Shown here one piece after another: positions 54,003 to 63,198 of a stretch of 64,000 nucleotides of DNA. Under the pieces are notes generated by a model that was not told where the DNA came from, searched no databases, and saw only the letters and a list, made by a program, of their open reading frames with translations. This DNA comes from Bradyrhizobium archetypum. GTDB taxonomy: Bacteria; Pseudomonadota; Alphaproteobacteria; Rhizobiales; Xanthobacteraceae. Position 1 is the stretch's first letter. Each line of letters opens with the position of its first letter. Location of the stretch: the NCBI RefSeq assembly GCF_013114835.1, contig NZ_JAAVLW010000001.1, positions 930,001 through 994,000 on the forward strand, in the 5' to 3' direction. The translations under genes were made by a program, and so were the position numbers.

Positions 54003-54158
54003 CTAAAACCGGAACATCTTGAGCACGCCGAGACCGACCAGGCCTACGAAAATCAGGTAGATGGCTACGATATAATTCAGCAGCCGCGGCATGATCAAAA
54101 TGAAGATACCCGCAACAAGAGCGACGATCGCAGGCACGTGCGCGGCGGTGATGGTCAT
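54003..54158 (-). CDS. DUF3096 small membrane protein (51 aa)
   Basis: A 51-residue protein with two hydrophobic segments (VPAIVALVAGIFILIM and YIVAIYLIFVGLVGLGVL) joined by PRLLN, as in DUF3096. GGAG lies 7 bases before the ATG at 54158; a longer frame upstream lacks this. Located just upstream of ppdK in transcription order but 92 bases away. Function unknown. Confidence 0.8.
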   Translation of the reverse strand: MTITAAHVPAIVALVAGIFILIMPRLLNYIVAIYLIFVGLVGLGVLKMFRF

Positions 54159-54391
54159 TGAAGTCTCCGGCTGATGGGGGAATCGAATCGAGGGGAGCAA
54201 CTTAACCGCTGGCGCGGTTTCCGGAATAGCAAGACGCTTACGGCTTCAATGGGTTCCAGCCTCCGCAACAATTCCCCAGAAATGCCTTGGATGAGGCCGC
54301 AGTTTTCCGGAACAATGCCGCACGCGATGAATTGGCCCGCATTGTGTGCGCCGGTGCAAAGCCGGCGCTGCTTCTCGCGAAGGAGTTGATC

Positions 54392-54754
54392 ATGCGGAAC
54401 AGACTGCTTGCCATTGCGGCGATTGCCGGCGCGGTGGCTGCCCCGATCGCGGCACAGGCGCAGACCACAATCACCACCGGTACAGTCGGCGGTAATACGG
54501 TTGTGATCGGTGAACATGAAGGGATCGCGGCCGACGTGCGTCCGGCCTTCCGCGAATATATCGTGCGCGAACGCGTGCCGAACTACACGATTCCCGAACG
54601 CGTGGTCGTCGGCGGGGTATTGCCGGAGACCGGTGTAACCTACTACGACGTGCCGCAAACGTTCGGCGTGACGCCGTATCGTTACACCGTCGTGAACGGC
54701 CAGACGATACTGGTTGAACCGCGTTCGCGTCGCATCGTTCAGGTGGTCGATTGA
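54392..54754 (+). CDS. DUF1236-type secreted protein (120 aa)
   Basis: A 120-residue exported protein. The signal peptide is MRNRLLAIAAIAGAVAAPIA with cleavage near AQA-QTT. The mature part contains RPAFREYIVRERVPNYTIPE and ends with VVNGQTILVEPRSRRIVQVV, the DUF1236 core (often one or two repeats in Rhizobiales). AAGGAG is 8 bases before the ATG. A good terminator follows the stop. Function unknown; likely periplasmic. Confidence 0.82.
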   Translation: MRNRLLAIAAIAGAVAAPIAAQAQTTITTGTVGGNTVVIGEHEGIAADVRPAFREYIVRERVPNYTIPERVVVGGVLPETGVTYYDVPQTFGVTPYRYTVVNGQTILVEPRSRRIVQVVD

Positions 54755-54821
54755 CCTCAGTAGCCTGAACGATTAGTCCGGGCGCCGCGCAAGCGGATGT
54801 GCGCGAGATACGACCGGACTC

Positions 54822-54864
54822 AAACCCCGCCCGGCGTCCCCTCCGGGTGGGGTTTTGTTTTGCC
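54822..54864 (+). terminator. Rho-independent terminator after the DUF1236 gene
   Basis: AAACCCCGCCCGG (54822-54834) pairs with CCGGGTGGGGTTT (54843-54855) around an 8-base loop and is followed by TGTTTTG. The T-rich end and strong stem make this a clear factor-independent terminator. Confidence 0.85.
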
Positions 54865-54894
54865 GGTAAACAATCGTGTCCGGCACGCGGTGCC

Positions 54895-54986
54895 GTAGGA
54901 TGGGCAAAGCGAAGCGTGCCCACCATTCAAAGCAACGTTTTGGAGAGATGGTGGGCACGGCGCAAGCGTGTCTTGGCCACCCTACT
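54895..54986. repeat. Dispersed palindromic repeat, GTAGGGTGGGC family, copy 2
   Basis: Starts GTAGGATGGGCAAAGCGAAG and ends TCTTGGCCACCCTAC; inside, GTGCCCACCAT pairs with ATGGTGGGCAC. It overlaps the last codons of the methyltransferase gene by a few bases and lies just after the terminator. Related to 301-384 and 62461-62556. Confidence 0.7.
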
Positions 54987-55584
54987 CGCGAATTTCCAAT
55001 CCCGGCTTCTTCACCACGAGGCGATGAATCTTCTTGCCCGATGAGGCGCTGACGACCTCTTCGTCGAGCAACACGGCCGCGGATTTCAGCTCCGCCAGCA
55101 CGACGGCCGGGTCGAACGCGGCATAAAGCCGTCCCTGCGCATCGCGCTGGTCGGCGCCCTCGGTGACGCGCCAACTCAGATAGAGAATGCCGCTGGGCTT
55201 GACAACGTCGAGCAGACGGCGAACCGACGCCGCAATCTCATCGTGGTCGAGATGCATGATCACGGTTTCACAGAGCACGTTGTCGAACGTACCGATGCCG
55301 TTCAGATCGGGCAACTCGGCACGCGCGAACTTGATCGAGGGATATCGCCGGCGCGCTTCGTTGAGCAGGCCTTCCGAGGCGTCGAAACCCACGGCCGAAA
55401 AGCCATGGGCATGAAGCCAGGCGGTCTCGCGGCCGCAGCCGCAACCGATATCGGCGGAATTGCCGCCACGCACGAAAAACCGCTCGACGATCTCCTGCAA
55501 GTCGACGGGAGCTGGCTGACCGAGCCAGTCCTGCGCGAACGCCGCCGCATGATCATCGTAAGCGGCGAGCGTCTGTCGATCCAT
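54982..55584 (-). CDS. SAM-dependent methyltransferase (class I)
   Basis: A 200-residue class I methyltransferase. Motif I is ADIGCGCGRETAWL (about 44-57), the acidic residue after strand 2 is in VGFDASEGLL, and motif IV region is FDNVLCETVIMHL. The Cys-rich GCGCG variant is unusual but keeps the glycine loop. It begins 2 bases after the glyS stop, so it is co-transcribed with glyQ-glyS. A tRNA- or small-molecule substrate cannot be inferred from sequence. Confidence 0.85.
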   Translation of the reverse strand: MDRQTLAAYDDHAAAFAQDWLGQPAPVDLQEIVERFFVRGGNSADIGCGCGRETAWLHAHGFSAVGFDASEGLLNEARRRYPSIKFARAELPDLNGIGTFDNVLCETVIMHLDHDEIAASVRRLLDVVKPSGILYLSWRVTEGADQRDAQGRLYAAFDPAVVLAELKSAAVLLDEEVVSASSGKKIHRLVVKKPGLEIRE

Positions 55585-55586
55585 GA

Positions 55587-57686
55587 TTAGCCTTCGATCT
55601 TCGAAAAGTCCGCCACCGCGCGGGTCGCCGCGCGGATTTCATTCAGAAGTTTTAGTCGATTCTCGCGCACCTTGGGTTCATCGTCATTGACCTTGACCTT
55701 GTCAAAGAACGCGTCGACTGCCGGACGCAGCTTGGCCATCACACTCATCGCGGCGGCGAAGTCTTCCTTCTGCACCGCGGCGGAGGCCTCGCTCTTGACC
55801 TCGTCGATCGCCTTGGCGAGCGCTTTCTCCTCGGGCAGATTGTAGAGCCCCGCATCCGCCGCACCGTCGAACGTGCGCTTGTCCCGCTTCTCCTCGATCG
55901 AGAGGATGTTACTCGCACGCTTGGTCCCTGCAAGCAGGTTCTTGCCGTCGTCGCTGTCGAGGAACTTGCCGAGCGCCTCGACCCGGCGGACGACCAACAG
56001 GAGATCGTCCTGGCCGCCGAGCGAAAACACCGCGTCGACGAGATCGTGCCGCGCGCCCTGGTCGCGAAGCTGAACTTTTAAGCGGTCGGCGAAGAAGGAG
56101 AGGAGATCATCCGGAAGCTTTTGAGCGTCGCCTTTTTTCGGCAGACCAACCATGGCCGACTTCGCCGCATTCAAGATCGGCAGGCGGAGCGTGTTGTCAA
56201 CGATCAGCCTGATGACACCGAGCGCTGCGCGACGCAGCGCGTACGGATCCTTGCTGCCCGTCGGCTTTTCATCGATCGCCCAAAATCCAGCCAGTGTATC
56301 AAGTTTGTCGGCCAGCGCGACCGCTACGCTCACCGGATCGGACGGCACGCGATCCGCCGGCCCTTGCGGCTTGTAGTGCTCTTCGCTTGCAGCGGCGACG
56401 ACGTCGTCTTCACCCTGCGCCTGCGCGTAATACTTCCCCATCAGGCCCTGCAGCTCCGGGAATTCGCCGACGACTTCGGTCAACAGATCAGCCTTTGCCA
56501 GATGCGCGGCGCGCTTTGCCTTCTCCTCATCGGCGCCGACCAGCGGCGCGATCTCCGCCGCCAGCCGCTCGATACGCTTGATCCGCTCGGCCTGCGTGCC
56601 GAGCTTCTCGTGGAAAACAATCTGGTCGAACTTCGGCAGCCGGCTCTCGAGCTTGGTCTTCAGGTCCGTCTCGTAGAAGAATTTCGCATCGCTCAGCCGC
56701 GCGCGGATCACGCGCTCGTTGCCTGATACGATCACCTTGCCGCCGTCAGCGGCGTCGATGTTGGCGGTGAGGATGAACTTGTTGGCGAGCTTGCCCGTCT
56801 TGGGATCGCGCACCACAAAGCATTTCTGGTTATTGCGGATGGTGGCGCGGATCACTTCGTCCGGGATCGACAAGAATTCCGCATCGAACGATCCCATCAG
56901 CGCGACCGGCCATTCGACGAGGCCGGCGACCTCGTCCAGGAGCCCCTGGTCCTCGACCAGCTCAAAACCTTGCGCGAACGCCAGTTGCTGGGCGTCGCTG
57001 AGGATGGCGTCCTTGCGCGCCTGCGGATCGAGCACGACTTTGGCGGCCTTCAGCTTGGCCTCGTAGTCCTCGAAGCGGCGCACGGAGATCGCCGCGGGCG
57101 CCATGAAGCGGTGGCCAAACGTGGTTTGTCCGGCCTCGATGCCGTCGACCGTGAATTTCACCACGTCAGGCTCCTCGGTCTCCAGGCCGAAGGTCGCGAT
57201 GATCGAATGCAGCGGGCGCACCCAGGAGAGCGAGCCCGATTTGGCCGATCGTGCGCCCCAGCGCATCGATTTCGGCCACGGGAAGGTTCTGATGATGACC
57301 GGCAGGATTTCAGCAAGCACGTCGATGGTGGCGCGGCCCGGCTTTTCGATCAGCGCGATGTAGAAATCGCCCTTCTTCGGATCGGTCTGGATCTTGGCGT
57401 CTTCGATCCGTGCAAGGCCGGTCGCTTTCAAAAACCCCTGGATCGCGGCATCAGGGCCGCCGACGCGCGGGCCGCGCCGCTCTTCCTTCAGGTCGGATTG
57501 CCGCGTGGGAATGCCGTGCACGGTAAGCGCCAGCCGGCGCGGCGTCGCGAAGGCTTTCGCACCTTCATAAACCAGGCCCTCGGCAACCAGCTTGTCAGTG
57601 ACCATGCGGCGCAGGTCGTCCGCCGCCTTCGCCTGCATGCGGGCGGGGATCTCTTCGGAGAACAGTTCGAGGAGAAGATCAGGCAT
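55587..57686 (-). CDS. glyS: Glycyl-tRNA synthetase beta subunit
   Basis: A 699-residue subunit of the bacterial alpha2beta2 glycyl-tRNA synthetase. It opens with [17 protein letters not shown], the invariant start of GlyS, and contains the HD-like domain ([20 protein letters not shown]) and the C-terminal anticodon-binding DALR-like region. The ATG at 57686 shares its A with the glyQ stop (TGATG), so both subunits are translated together. A frame upstream is the end of glyQ in another phase. Confidence 0.96.
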   Translation of the reverse strand: MPDLLLELFSEEIPARMQAKAADDLRRMVTDKLVAEGLVYEGAKAFATPRRLALTVHGIPTRQSDLKEERRGPRVGGPDAAIQGFLKATGLARIEDAKIQTDPKKGDFYIALIEKPGRATIDVLAEILPVIIRTFPWPKSMRWGARSAKSGSLSWVRPLHSIIATFGLETEEPDVVKFTVDGIEAGQTTFGHRFMAPAAISVRRFEDYEAKLKAAKVVLDPQARKDAILSDAQQLAFAQGFELVEDQGLLDEVAGLVEWPVALMGSFDAEFLSIPDEVIRATIRNNQKCFVVRDPKTGKLANKFILTANIDAADGGKVIVSGNERVIRARLSDAKFFYETDLKTKLESRLPKFDQIVFHEKLGTQAERIKRIERLAAEIAPLVGADEEKAKRAAHLAKADLLTEVVGEFPELQGLMGKYYAQAQGEDDVVAAASEEHYKPQGPADRVPSDPVSVAVALADKLDTLAGFWAIDEKPTGSKDPYALRRAALGVIRLIVDNTLRLPILNAAKSAMVGLPKKGDAQKLPDDLLSFFADRLKVQLRDQGARHDLVDAVFSLGGQDDLLLVVRRVEALGKFLDSDDGKNLLAGTKRASNILSIEEKRDKRTFDGAADAGLYNLPEEKALAKAIDEVKSEASAAVQKEDFAAAMSVMAKLRPAVDAFFDKVKVNDDEPKVRENRLKLLNEIRAATRAVADFSKIEG

Positions 57687-58621
57687 CAGGCCGCCCTGCC
57701 CGTTTCGGTGTGAATCCAGGCTTCGCCGCAGGCTTTCGCCAGCTCGCGCACGCGCATGATGTAGCTCTGCCGCTCCGTCACCGAGATCACGCCGCGGGCA
57801 TCCAGCAGGTTGAAGACGTGGCTCGCCTTGATGCACTGGTCGTAGGCCGGCAGCGCCATCAGATGTTCCTTCTGGTTGCCACCCTCTCGCCAGCCGGCGG
57901 CGAGATATTTCCGGCAAGCCTCTTCCGCCATCCTGAACTGCTCGAACAGCATCGCGGTATCTGCGTGCTCGAAATTGTGCCGGGAATATTCCTGCTCAGC
58001 CTGCAGGAAGACGTCGCCATAGGTGACCTTCTCGGCTCCCTCGCGGCCGTTGAAGTTGAGATCGTAGACGCGGTCGACGCCCTGCACATACATTGCAAGG
58101 CGCTCGAGCCCGTAGGTGAGCTCGCCGGAGACGGGTGAGCATTCGACGCCCGCGACCTGCTGGAAATAGGTGAACTGGCTGACTTCCATGCCGTCGCACC
58201 AGCACTCCCAGCCAAGGCCCCACGCGCCGAGCGTCGGGCTTTCCCAATCGTCCTCGACGAAGCGGATGTCATGGACGCTGGAATCGATGCCGATCGCAGC
58301 GAGCGACTTCAGGTACAAATCCTGAAGGTTCGACGGTGATGGCTTCATGATCACCTGAAACTGATAGTAGTGCTGCAATCGGTTGGGGTTCTCGCCGTAA
58401 CGGCCGTCCTTCGGCCGGCGCGAGGGCTGCACATAGGCGGCGTTCCAGCGCTTCGGCCCCAGCGCACGCAAGGTGGTGGCGGGATGAAAGGTGCCGGCCC
58501 CCATTTCCATGTCGTAAGGCTGCAGGATCACGCAGCCCTGCTCCGCCCAGAACCGCTGGAGAGCAAGGATGAAGCCCTGGAACGAACGTTCCGGGCGCAT
58601 ATGGGCAGGCAAAGCGTCCAT
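57686..58621 (-). CDS. glyQ: Glycyl-tRNA synthetase alpha subunit
   Basis: A 311-residue catalytic subunit that activates glycine. [19 protein letters not shown] is the family start, followed by class II motif segments [20 protein letters not shown] (motif 2 region) and [19 protein letters not shown] (motif 3 with the terminal Arg). It heads the glyQ-glyS-methyltransferase operon; a palindromic repeat lies upstream at 58709-58842. Confidence 0.96.
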   Translation of the reverse strand: MDALPAHMRPERSFQGFILALQRFWAEQGCVILQPYDMEMGAGTFHPATTLRALGPKRWNAAYVQPSRRPKDGRYGENPNRLQHYYQFQVIMKPSPSNLQDLYLKSLAAIGIDSSVHDIRFVEDDWESPTLGAWGLGWECWCDGMEVSQFTYFQQVAGVECSPVSGELTYGLERLAMYVQGVDRVYDLNFNGREGAEKVTYGDVFLQAEQEYSRHNFEHADTAMLFEQFRMAEEACRKYLAAGWREGGNQKEHLMALPAYDQCIKASHVFNLLDARGVISVTERQSYIMRVRELAKACGEAWIHTETGRAA

Positions 58622-58708
58622 CGGCAGAATCGGTCTCGCGAAGGGGGGTTTAAGCGCGCGGGACCGTATCGACGTAGGGACGGGGAATCAAGGCGATGGG
58701 CCCCTATG

Positions 58709-58842
58709 TTCCTCATGGTGAGGAGCGCGGCAGCGCCGCGCGTCTCCGGACGATGCTTCGCATCGCCGGGAGAACCATGAGCCCCCGATCATGCGGCCAT
58801 CCTTCGAGACGCGGGCTTGCGCCCGCTCCTCAAGATGAGGGC
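58709..58842. repeat. Palindromic repeat, CCTCATGGTGAGGAGCG type
   Basis: Starts TTCCTCATGGTGAGGAGCGC and ends CTCCTCAAGATGAGG, with internal hairpins GCGGCAGCGCCGC and CGATGCTTCGCATCG. This layout is another intergenic repeat type widespread in Bradyrhizobium. It lies between the small 58849 gene and glyQ, both on the minus strand, and could separate their transcripts. Confidence 0.65.
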
Positions 58843-58848
58843 CGGAGG

Positions 58849-59040
58849 CTAGCCCGGTCGGTAAGCCCCGGTGACCGGGTCGCGTCGCAATGTCGGAATA
58901 TCGGCCGTCCGGGTGGACTCGGCGACGCGTGCCAGACGCGCCTCTTCCAGTTCCCGGTTGATGCGGACGGCGGTCTTGTAGGCCCATCGGACCACGGCAA
59001 GCCCACCCAGGGCACCCGCGAATGCGATCAGCGGCGGCAT
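58849..59040 (-). CDS. Small membrane-associated hypothetical protein (63 aa)
   Basis: A 63-residue protein with an N-terminal membrane helix (PPLIAFAGALGGLAVVRWAY), a basic/amphipathic helix (KTAVRINRELEEARLARVAE) and an end RRDPVTGAYRPG. AAGGA lies 8 bases before the ATG at 59040; a GTG at 59061 with GGGGG ahead of it is an alternative. It follows the S49 protease gene by 111 bases on the same strand. Function unknown. Confidence 0.65.
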   Translation of the reverse strand: MPPLIAFAGALGGLAVVRWAYKTAVRINRELEEARLARVAESTRTADIPTLRRDPVTGAYRPG

Positions 59041-59151
59041 CGGTCGATCCTTGTCGTTCACGTGTCAGCCCCCAATGGCTGGCATTCTCGCCCAAGCCGG
59101 CCTGCGCCGCAATTGCGCTTTTGGGACTAAATGGCGCGGGCCATTCCGCTC

Positions 59152-60063
59152 TCAAAACCCGAATTTGGCCCAAATCGCCCTCGTCTCAAGGGCGGAAATC
59201 AGTTCATCCGGCCATGCCCCGATTCCGTCGAATGCGGCCAGCGAGCCCGCCCCCGGCGACCTCCGACCCAGGAGCCCGGACAGCAGCCCGGTTGACGGCG
59301 CGATGACCGGCGTCAGCACCTTCTCGCCAAAGCGCTCGCGCAGCGTCGAGCGAAGATCGCCGATCTTGTCGGCAAGGCCGAGCGACACCGACCGCTCGCC
59401 CGCCCAATATTCGCCCGTGAACAGGACGTCATCGGCACCCTTCAGCCGCGCGCCGCGGCTGCCCTTGACTAGCGCAATAAAGATGGCGTGGATCTCGCGC
59501 TGAAGCGCCTTGAGGCGCGCCACGTCATCGGGGTCCTCGGGCAGGAATGGATCGAGCATCGCCTTGTGGTCGCCCGCCGTATAGAGCCGCCGCTCGACGC
59601 CGATCCGCTTGATCAAGTCCTGAAAGCCGAAACTGCCGCCGATCACGCCGATCGAGCCCAGGATCGAGGACGGATCGCAAAATATCTCGTCGCCGGCGCA
59701 GGCGATCATGTAGCCGCCGGATGCCGCGACGTCCTCGACGAACACCAGCACCGGCAGCTTCTTTTCAGCGGCAAGCTGCCTGATCCGCAAATAGATCTGC
59801 CGCGATTGCACCGGCGAGCCGCCAGGCGAATTGATCACCAGCGCCACCGCCTTGGCATGCCGGGTGGCAAAGGCGCGTTCCAGTGTCCTGGCGGTGCCCG
59901 CCAGTGTCAGACCCGGCCGCAGCGGCGTCACCGCGCCGATGACTCCCGACAGGCGTACGACCGGGACGACAGGAATGTCGCGGCGGAATTTCGCCGGAAT
60001 GAGTTGTTTCACCCAGTCAATGAGGCTCGGCAATCCCTTGCGATCACTTAATTGTTCACTCAT
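59152..60063 (-). CDS. S49-family serine protease (SppA/SohB-like)
   Basis: A 303-residue S49 peptidase that degrades signal peptides or membrane proteins in this family. LVINSPGGSPVQSRQIYLRI is the oxyanion/binding segment, the nucleophile Ser is in EDVAASGGYMIACAGD, and the general-base Lys is in TAGDHKAMLDPF. The N-terminus lacks a clear signal or membrane helix, unlike most SppA proteins, so it may be cytoplasmic or membrane-peripheral. GAGGTAAC precedes the ATG. Confidence 0.93.
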   Translation of the reverse strand: MSEQLSDRKGLPSLIDWVKQLIPAKFRRDIPVVPVVRLSGVIGAVTPLRPGLTLAGTARTLERAFATRHAKAVALVINSPGGSPVQSRQIYLRIRQLAAEKKLPVLVFVEDVAASGGYMIACAGDEIFCDPSSILGSIGVIGGSFGFQDLIKRIGVERRLYTAGDHKAMLDPFLPEDPDDVARLKALQREIHAIFIALVKGSRGARLKGADDVLFTGEYWAGERSVSLGLADKIGDLRSTLRERFGEKVLTPVIAPSTGLLSGLLGRRSPGAGSLAAFDGIGAWPDELISALETRAIWAKFGF

Positions 60064-60191
60064 GCCGTTACCTCGAATTAACCATTTTTTATCGCACCAG
60101 TGTCATTGCATAGGCCGAAACGCCCCTTTTGGGCCGGGAACGCCTTTTGCATTGCAGATCTTAAAGCTGCAATGGCGCAGCGGAGACTGAC

Positions 60192-60287
60192 ATGAAAATC
60201 TACCTGCTGATAATGCTCATCGGCAGCCTTCTGGCCGCGATTCACTTTACATCGGCGCCCAAACAACAGTCAGAGACGCTTCCGTAA
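60192..60287 (+). CDS. 31-aa secreted or membrane microprotein
   Basis: A 31-residue protein: MKIYLLIMLIGSLLAAIHFT is a hydrophobic N-terminus, and the remaining eleven residues are polar (SAPKQQSETLP). GGAG lies 7 bases before the ATG. It sits between the divergent S49 gene and the methyltransferase gene. Could be membrane-anchored; function unknown. Confidence 0.55.
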   Translation: MKIYLLIMLIGSLLAAIHFTSAPKQQSETLP

Positions 60288-60324
60288 TAGCGTCCTGGTC
60301 CAGAATTTGGCGTTCGAGCCATTT

Positions 60325-61092
60325 TTACGGGTTCGCGAGCGGCAAGCTCCCCTTCCCTGACAGAACCTCCTGCATCCTTTCATTGGGAACGCCCTGCTCG
60401 TCATTGAGCATCAGGGCGGGATGGATTTGCGTCGGCGCGCGACCCCCCTTGGTGGCGCGAACCAGGATGCGATTGGCGGGTCCCCGGGCGTCGCCGTGAA
60501 CCGGCAGCACCTGCAGGCTCCCGAAACCGTGATCTAGCGCGGAGAGCACCTCGGCAATTCCATCGGCGCGCCAGATCAGCGTCAGAACTCCCCTTGATTT
60601 GAGAATGCGGCGCGCCGCATGAATCCATTTCAGAAGGGTCGTTGCGGTGGCCATATGCGCGGTCCCGCGCGCCACATCCGGCGAGGCGCGATGCCGCGCC
60701 GGATCGTTGAAGGGCGGATTCATCAGCACCGCATCGACGCTGTCGGGCTTAAGTCCGGCGGCGGCAAAGGCTGTGGCATCCGCTTCGACGTCGAGCACAA
60801 TCACTTCGGCTTGAATCGCATTCGCCTCCGCATTGACCCGCGCAAGGCCAGCCAGCGCTGCATCCATTTCAACCAGAACGAGATCAACACTGGTCACGCG
60901 CCTGGCAACCGCTAGCCCCGCAGCCCCGACGCCCGCGCCGAGATCGGCCACTCGGTCCCCGGCACGGGCCGCGGTCGCGGCCGCCAGCAGCACCGCATCG
61001 TGACCGGCGCGATGTCCTGATTTCAGTTGCTTCAGACGCAATTGCCCGCCGAGAAAGGCGTCCTCAGTGAGCTCGAGAACGGGGTCAGTCAT
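60325..61092 (-). CDS. tRNA1(Val) adenine-N6 methyltransferase-like protein (TrmN6/YfiC type)
   Basis: A 255-residue methyltransferase. VADLGAGVGAAGLAVARRV is the SAM-binding motif I, and VLMNPPFNDPARHRASPD carries the NPPF motif of amino-methyltransferases acting on nucleic acid bases. The layout fits TrmN6, which modifies A37 of tRNA-Val. The ATG at 61092 overlaps the last 8 bases of the DUF2007 gene, so translation is coupled; a longer frame upstream lies within that gene. Confidence 0.88.
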   Translation of the reverse strand: MTDPVLELTEDAFLGGQLRLKQLKSGHRAGHDAVLLAAATAARAGDRVADLGAGVGAAGLAVARRVTSVDLVLVEMDAALAGLARVNAEANAIQAEVIVLDVEADATAFAAAGLKPDSVDAVLMNPPFNDPARHRASPDVARGTAHMATATTLLKWIHAARRILKSRGVLTLIWRADGIAEVLSALDHGFGSLQVLPVHGDARGPANRILVRATKGGRAPTQIHPALMLNDEQGVPNERMQEVLSGKGSLPLANP

Positions 61093-61312
61093 CGGGGCGC
61101 AATTCATGAGCCAGGCCCGCCTCGGCCAGCAACTGGCGGGCCGCGCGGTTGTCGTCCTCATGCACCAGAATACGCCGCGGCAGGATGCCGAGCGATCCCT
61201 CGATGACGCTCATGTTCTGATCCAGCACCAGATGGTGGATATTGGCGCCGTCGAGCAGTGCGCCGATTGCGGACACCAGCACGATATCGTTGGTCCTGAC
61301 CAATTCCCGCAA
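61085..61312 (-). CDS. DUF2007 small protein (75 aa)
   Basis: A 75-residue protein: MRELVRTNDIVLVSAIGALL, then GANIHHLVLDQNMSVIEGS and RRILVHEDDNRAARQLLAEAG, the DUF2007 ferredoxin-like fold pattern (putative signal-transducing or metal-binding). The start is a TTG, with AAGGAG 9 bases upstream, clearly better than any ATG. It is coupled to the TrmN6-like gene and divergent from the polyprenyl synthase gene. Confidence 0.85.
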   Translation of the reverse strand: MRELVRTNDIVLVSAIGALLDGANIHHLVLDQNMSVIEGSLGILPRRILVHEDDNRAARQLLAEAGLAHELRPDD

Positions 61313-61444
61313 CTGATGCTCTCCTTTTTGCCCCGTGCGACGTCGGCGCGGGGTCTGTCAACCGCTACGTGCCCTTGCCGCGATTGCCGGCACTTTCTAT
61401 TGTAGAATAAGGATAGTGCGAATTGGCCAAAATTGGAGACCCGC

Positions 61445-62455
61445 GTGGCGGTTATTGTACCCTTCGAAAGCCCGTCGAACGCCTCGATAGATGCGCTGGT
61501 CGGGCTCGTTGCCGCCGATATGGAGCGGGTCAATGCCACGATCCTGTCGCGGACAGGGTCGGAAGTCACGATGATTCCGGAAGTGGCCAACCACCTGATC
61601 TCGTCCGGGGGAAAACGTCTGCGGCCGATGCTGACGCTGGCAATGGCCCAGCTCTCCAATTACTCCGGCGACGGCCATATCAAGCTCGCCGCCGCGGTCG
61701 AGTTTATGCACACCGCGACGCTGTTGCATGACGACGTAGTCGACGAGAGCGAATTGCGTCGCGGCAAGCTGTCGGCGCGGATGCTGTGGGGCAACGAGGC
61801 GAGCGTCCTGGTCGGCGACTTCCTGCTCGGCCAGGCCTTTCGCATGATGGTCGAGGTCGGCTCGCTGCGGGCGCTGGACATTCTCTCTTCCGCCGCGGCC
61901 ACCATCGCCGAGGGCGAAGTGATGCAGCTTGCGGCCGCCAAGAACACCGCGACCACCGAGGACGAATACCTCGCGGTGATCAGAGGCAAGACCGCCGAAC
62001 TGTTCGCCGCCGCCTGCGAGGTCGGACCCGTGATCGCCAACCGGCCTAAGGCCGAACAGACCGCCTGCCGATCGGTCGGCATGAATCTCGGCATCGCGTT
62101 CCAGCTCGTCGACGATGTGCTGGACTATGGCGGCAAGGCCGCGAAGCTCGGCAAGAACATCGGCGACGATTTCCGCGAGGGCAAGATCACGCTGCCGGTA
62201 GTGCTGGCCTTCCGCCGCGGCAATGACGGCGAGCGCAAGTTCTGGATCAAGGCGCTGGAGCGCGGCGAGATCGGCGACAGCGACCTCGACCATGCGATCG
62301 GCCTGATGACCAAGCACCGCGCGCTGGAAGACACAATCAGCCGCGCCCAGCATTACGGCGCAATGGCCGTCGACGCGCTGGCGCTGTTCCCGGCCTCGCC
62401 GATGAAGACCGCACTCGAACAGGTCGTGGCGTTCTGTCTGGCGAGGTCGCATTGA
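61445..62455 (+). CDS. ispB: Long-chain polyprenyl diphosphate synthase (octaprenyl type)
   Basis: A 336-residue trans-prenyltransferase making the side chain of ubiquinone. The two Asp-rich motifs are LLHDDVVDESELRRG (DDxxD) and FQLVDDVLDYGG, with GGKRLRPML before the first. The residues around the first motif (HTATLLHDD) fit long-chain synthases such as IspB. The start is the GTG at 61445 because GGAG lies 7 bases before it; a TTG at 61433 is possible. In other Rhizobiales this gene likewise faces a DUF2007/methyltransferase pair, from general knowledge. Confidence 0.92.
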   Translation: MAVIVPFESPSNASIDALVGLVAADMERVNATILSRTGSEVTMIPEVANHLISSGGKRLRPMLTLAMAQLSNYSGDGHIKLAAAVEFMHTATLLHDDVVDESELRRGKLSARMLWGNEASVLVGDFLLGQAFRMMVEVGSLRALDILSSAAATIAEGEVMQLAAAKNTATTEDEYLAVIRGKTAELFAAACEVGPVIANRPKAEQTACRSVGMNLGIAFQLVDDVLDYGGKAAKLGKNIGDDFREGKITLPVVLAFRRGNDGERKFWIKALERGEIGDSDLDHAIGLMTKHRALEDTISRAQHYGAMAVDALALFPASPMKTALEQVVAFCLARSH

Positions 62456-62460
62456 GCTCC

Positions 62461-62556
62461 GTAGGGTGCGCAAAGGCGCTCTTGCACCGTGCCCGCCAAT
62501 TTCACCTATTTTGAAGAGATGCTTTGGTGGGCCCGCTCCGCTTTTGCCCACCCTGC
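62461..62556. repeat. Dispersed palindromic repeat, GTAGGGTGGGC family, copy 3
   Basis: Starts GTAGGGTGCGCAAAGGCG and ends CGCTTTTGCCCACCCTGC, an imperfect inverted repeat filling the gap between ispB and the LysE-family gene. The middle is less conserved than in the copies at 301 and 54895. Confidence 0.6.
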
Positions 62557-62568
62557 GAGGCCGATTGA

Positions 62569-63198
62569 ATGAACGGCACTAATTTCACATTGTTTCTCCT
62601 GGCCGCGCTTCTCGTCGCCGCCGTCCCCGGGCCTGGCATCTTTTACGTCGCCGCACGTACGCTGTCGGGCGGCAAGGGCGCCGGCATTGCGTCGACGTTC
62701 GGGACTGCGCTCGGCGGGCTCGTGCATGTGATCGCTGGCGGGCTCGGCGTCTCCGCCATCATTCTTGCCAGCGCCGAGCTCTTCACCGCACTCAAATTCG
62801 CGGGCGCGCTCTATTTGATCTGGCTCGGCATCAAGACATTTCGCGATGCGCGCGATCTGCTGCCGAAACAGGTCGTCGCGGTCAGCTCACGACGAGCGTT
62901 TCGGGAAGGCGTACTCGTCGAAGCGCTGAACCCGAAGACCGCGGCCTTCTTCCTGGCCTTCATCCCGCAATTCCTTGACCCGGCGGGCGGCTATCCGGCG
63001 CTCCAGTTCATGGCATTGGGCCTGATCTCGGTCGCGCTAAACACGCTTGTCGATATCATCGTGGTGATGATGGCCGCGACCGCGCGCGATAGTCTCACGC
63101 GCAGGCCGAACCTGCTTCAACAATTGCGGCAAGGCTCGGGAATGTTCATCGCAGGGCTTGGTATTTCGCTAGCGCTGGCGCGGCGGCCGGCAAGCTAA
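62569..63198 (+). CDS. LysE/RhtB-family amino acid exporter
   Basis: A 209-residue inner-membrane exporter with six predicted helices. LLVAAVPGPGIFYVAARTL is the RhtB-family N-terminal signature, LIWLGIKTFRD and EALNPKTAAFFLAFIPQFLD are the further conserved parts. It probably exports an amino acid such as homoserine, lysine or threonine. It overlaps the convergent ispE gene by 4 bases at the stops. Confidence 0.92.
   Translation: MNGTNFTLFLLAALLVAAVPGPGIFYVAARTLSGGKGAGIASTFGTALGGLVHVIAGGLGVSAIILASAELFTALKFAGALYLIWLGIKTFRDARDLLPKQVVAVSSRRAFREGVLVEALNPKTAAFFLAFIPQFLDPAGGYPALQFMALGLISVALNTLVDIIVVMMAATARDSLTRRPNLLQQLRQGSGMFIAGLGISLALARRPAS

Noticed and set aside
57687..57917. An N-terminal extension of glyS
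   Set aside because: It is the end of glyQ read in another phase; GlyS proteins start at the chosen ATG.
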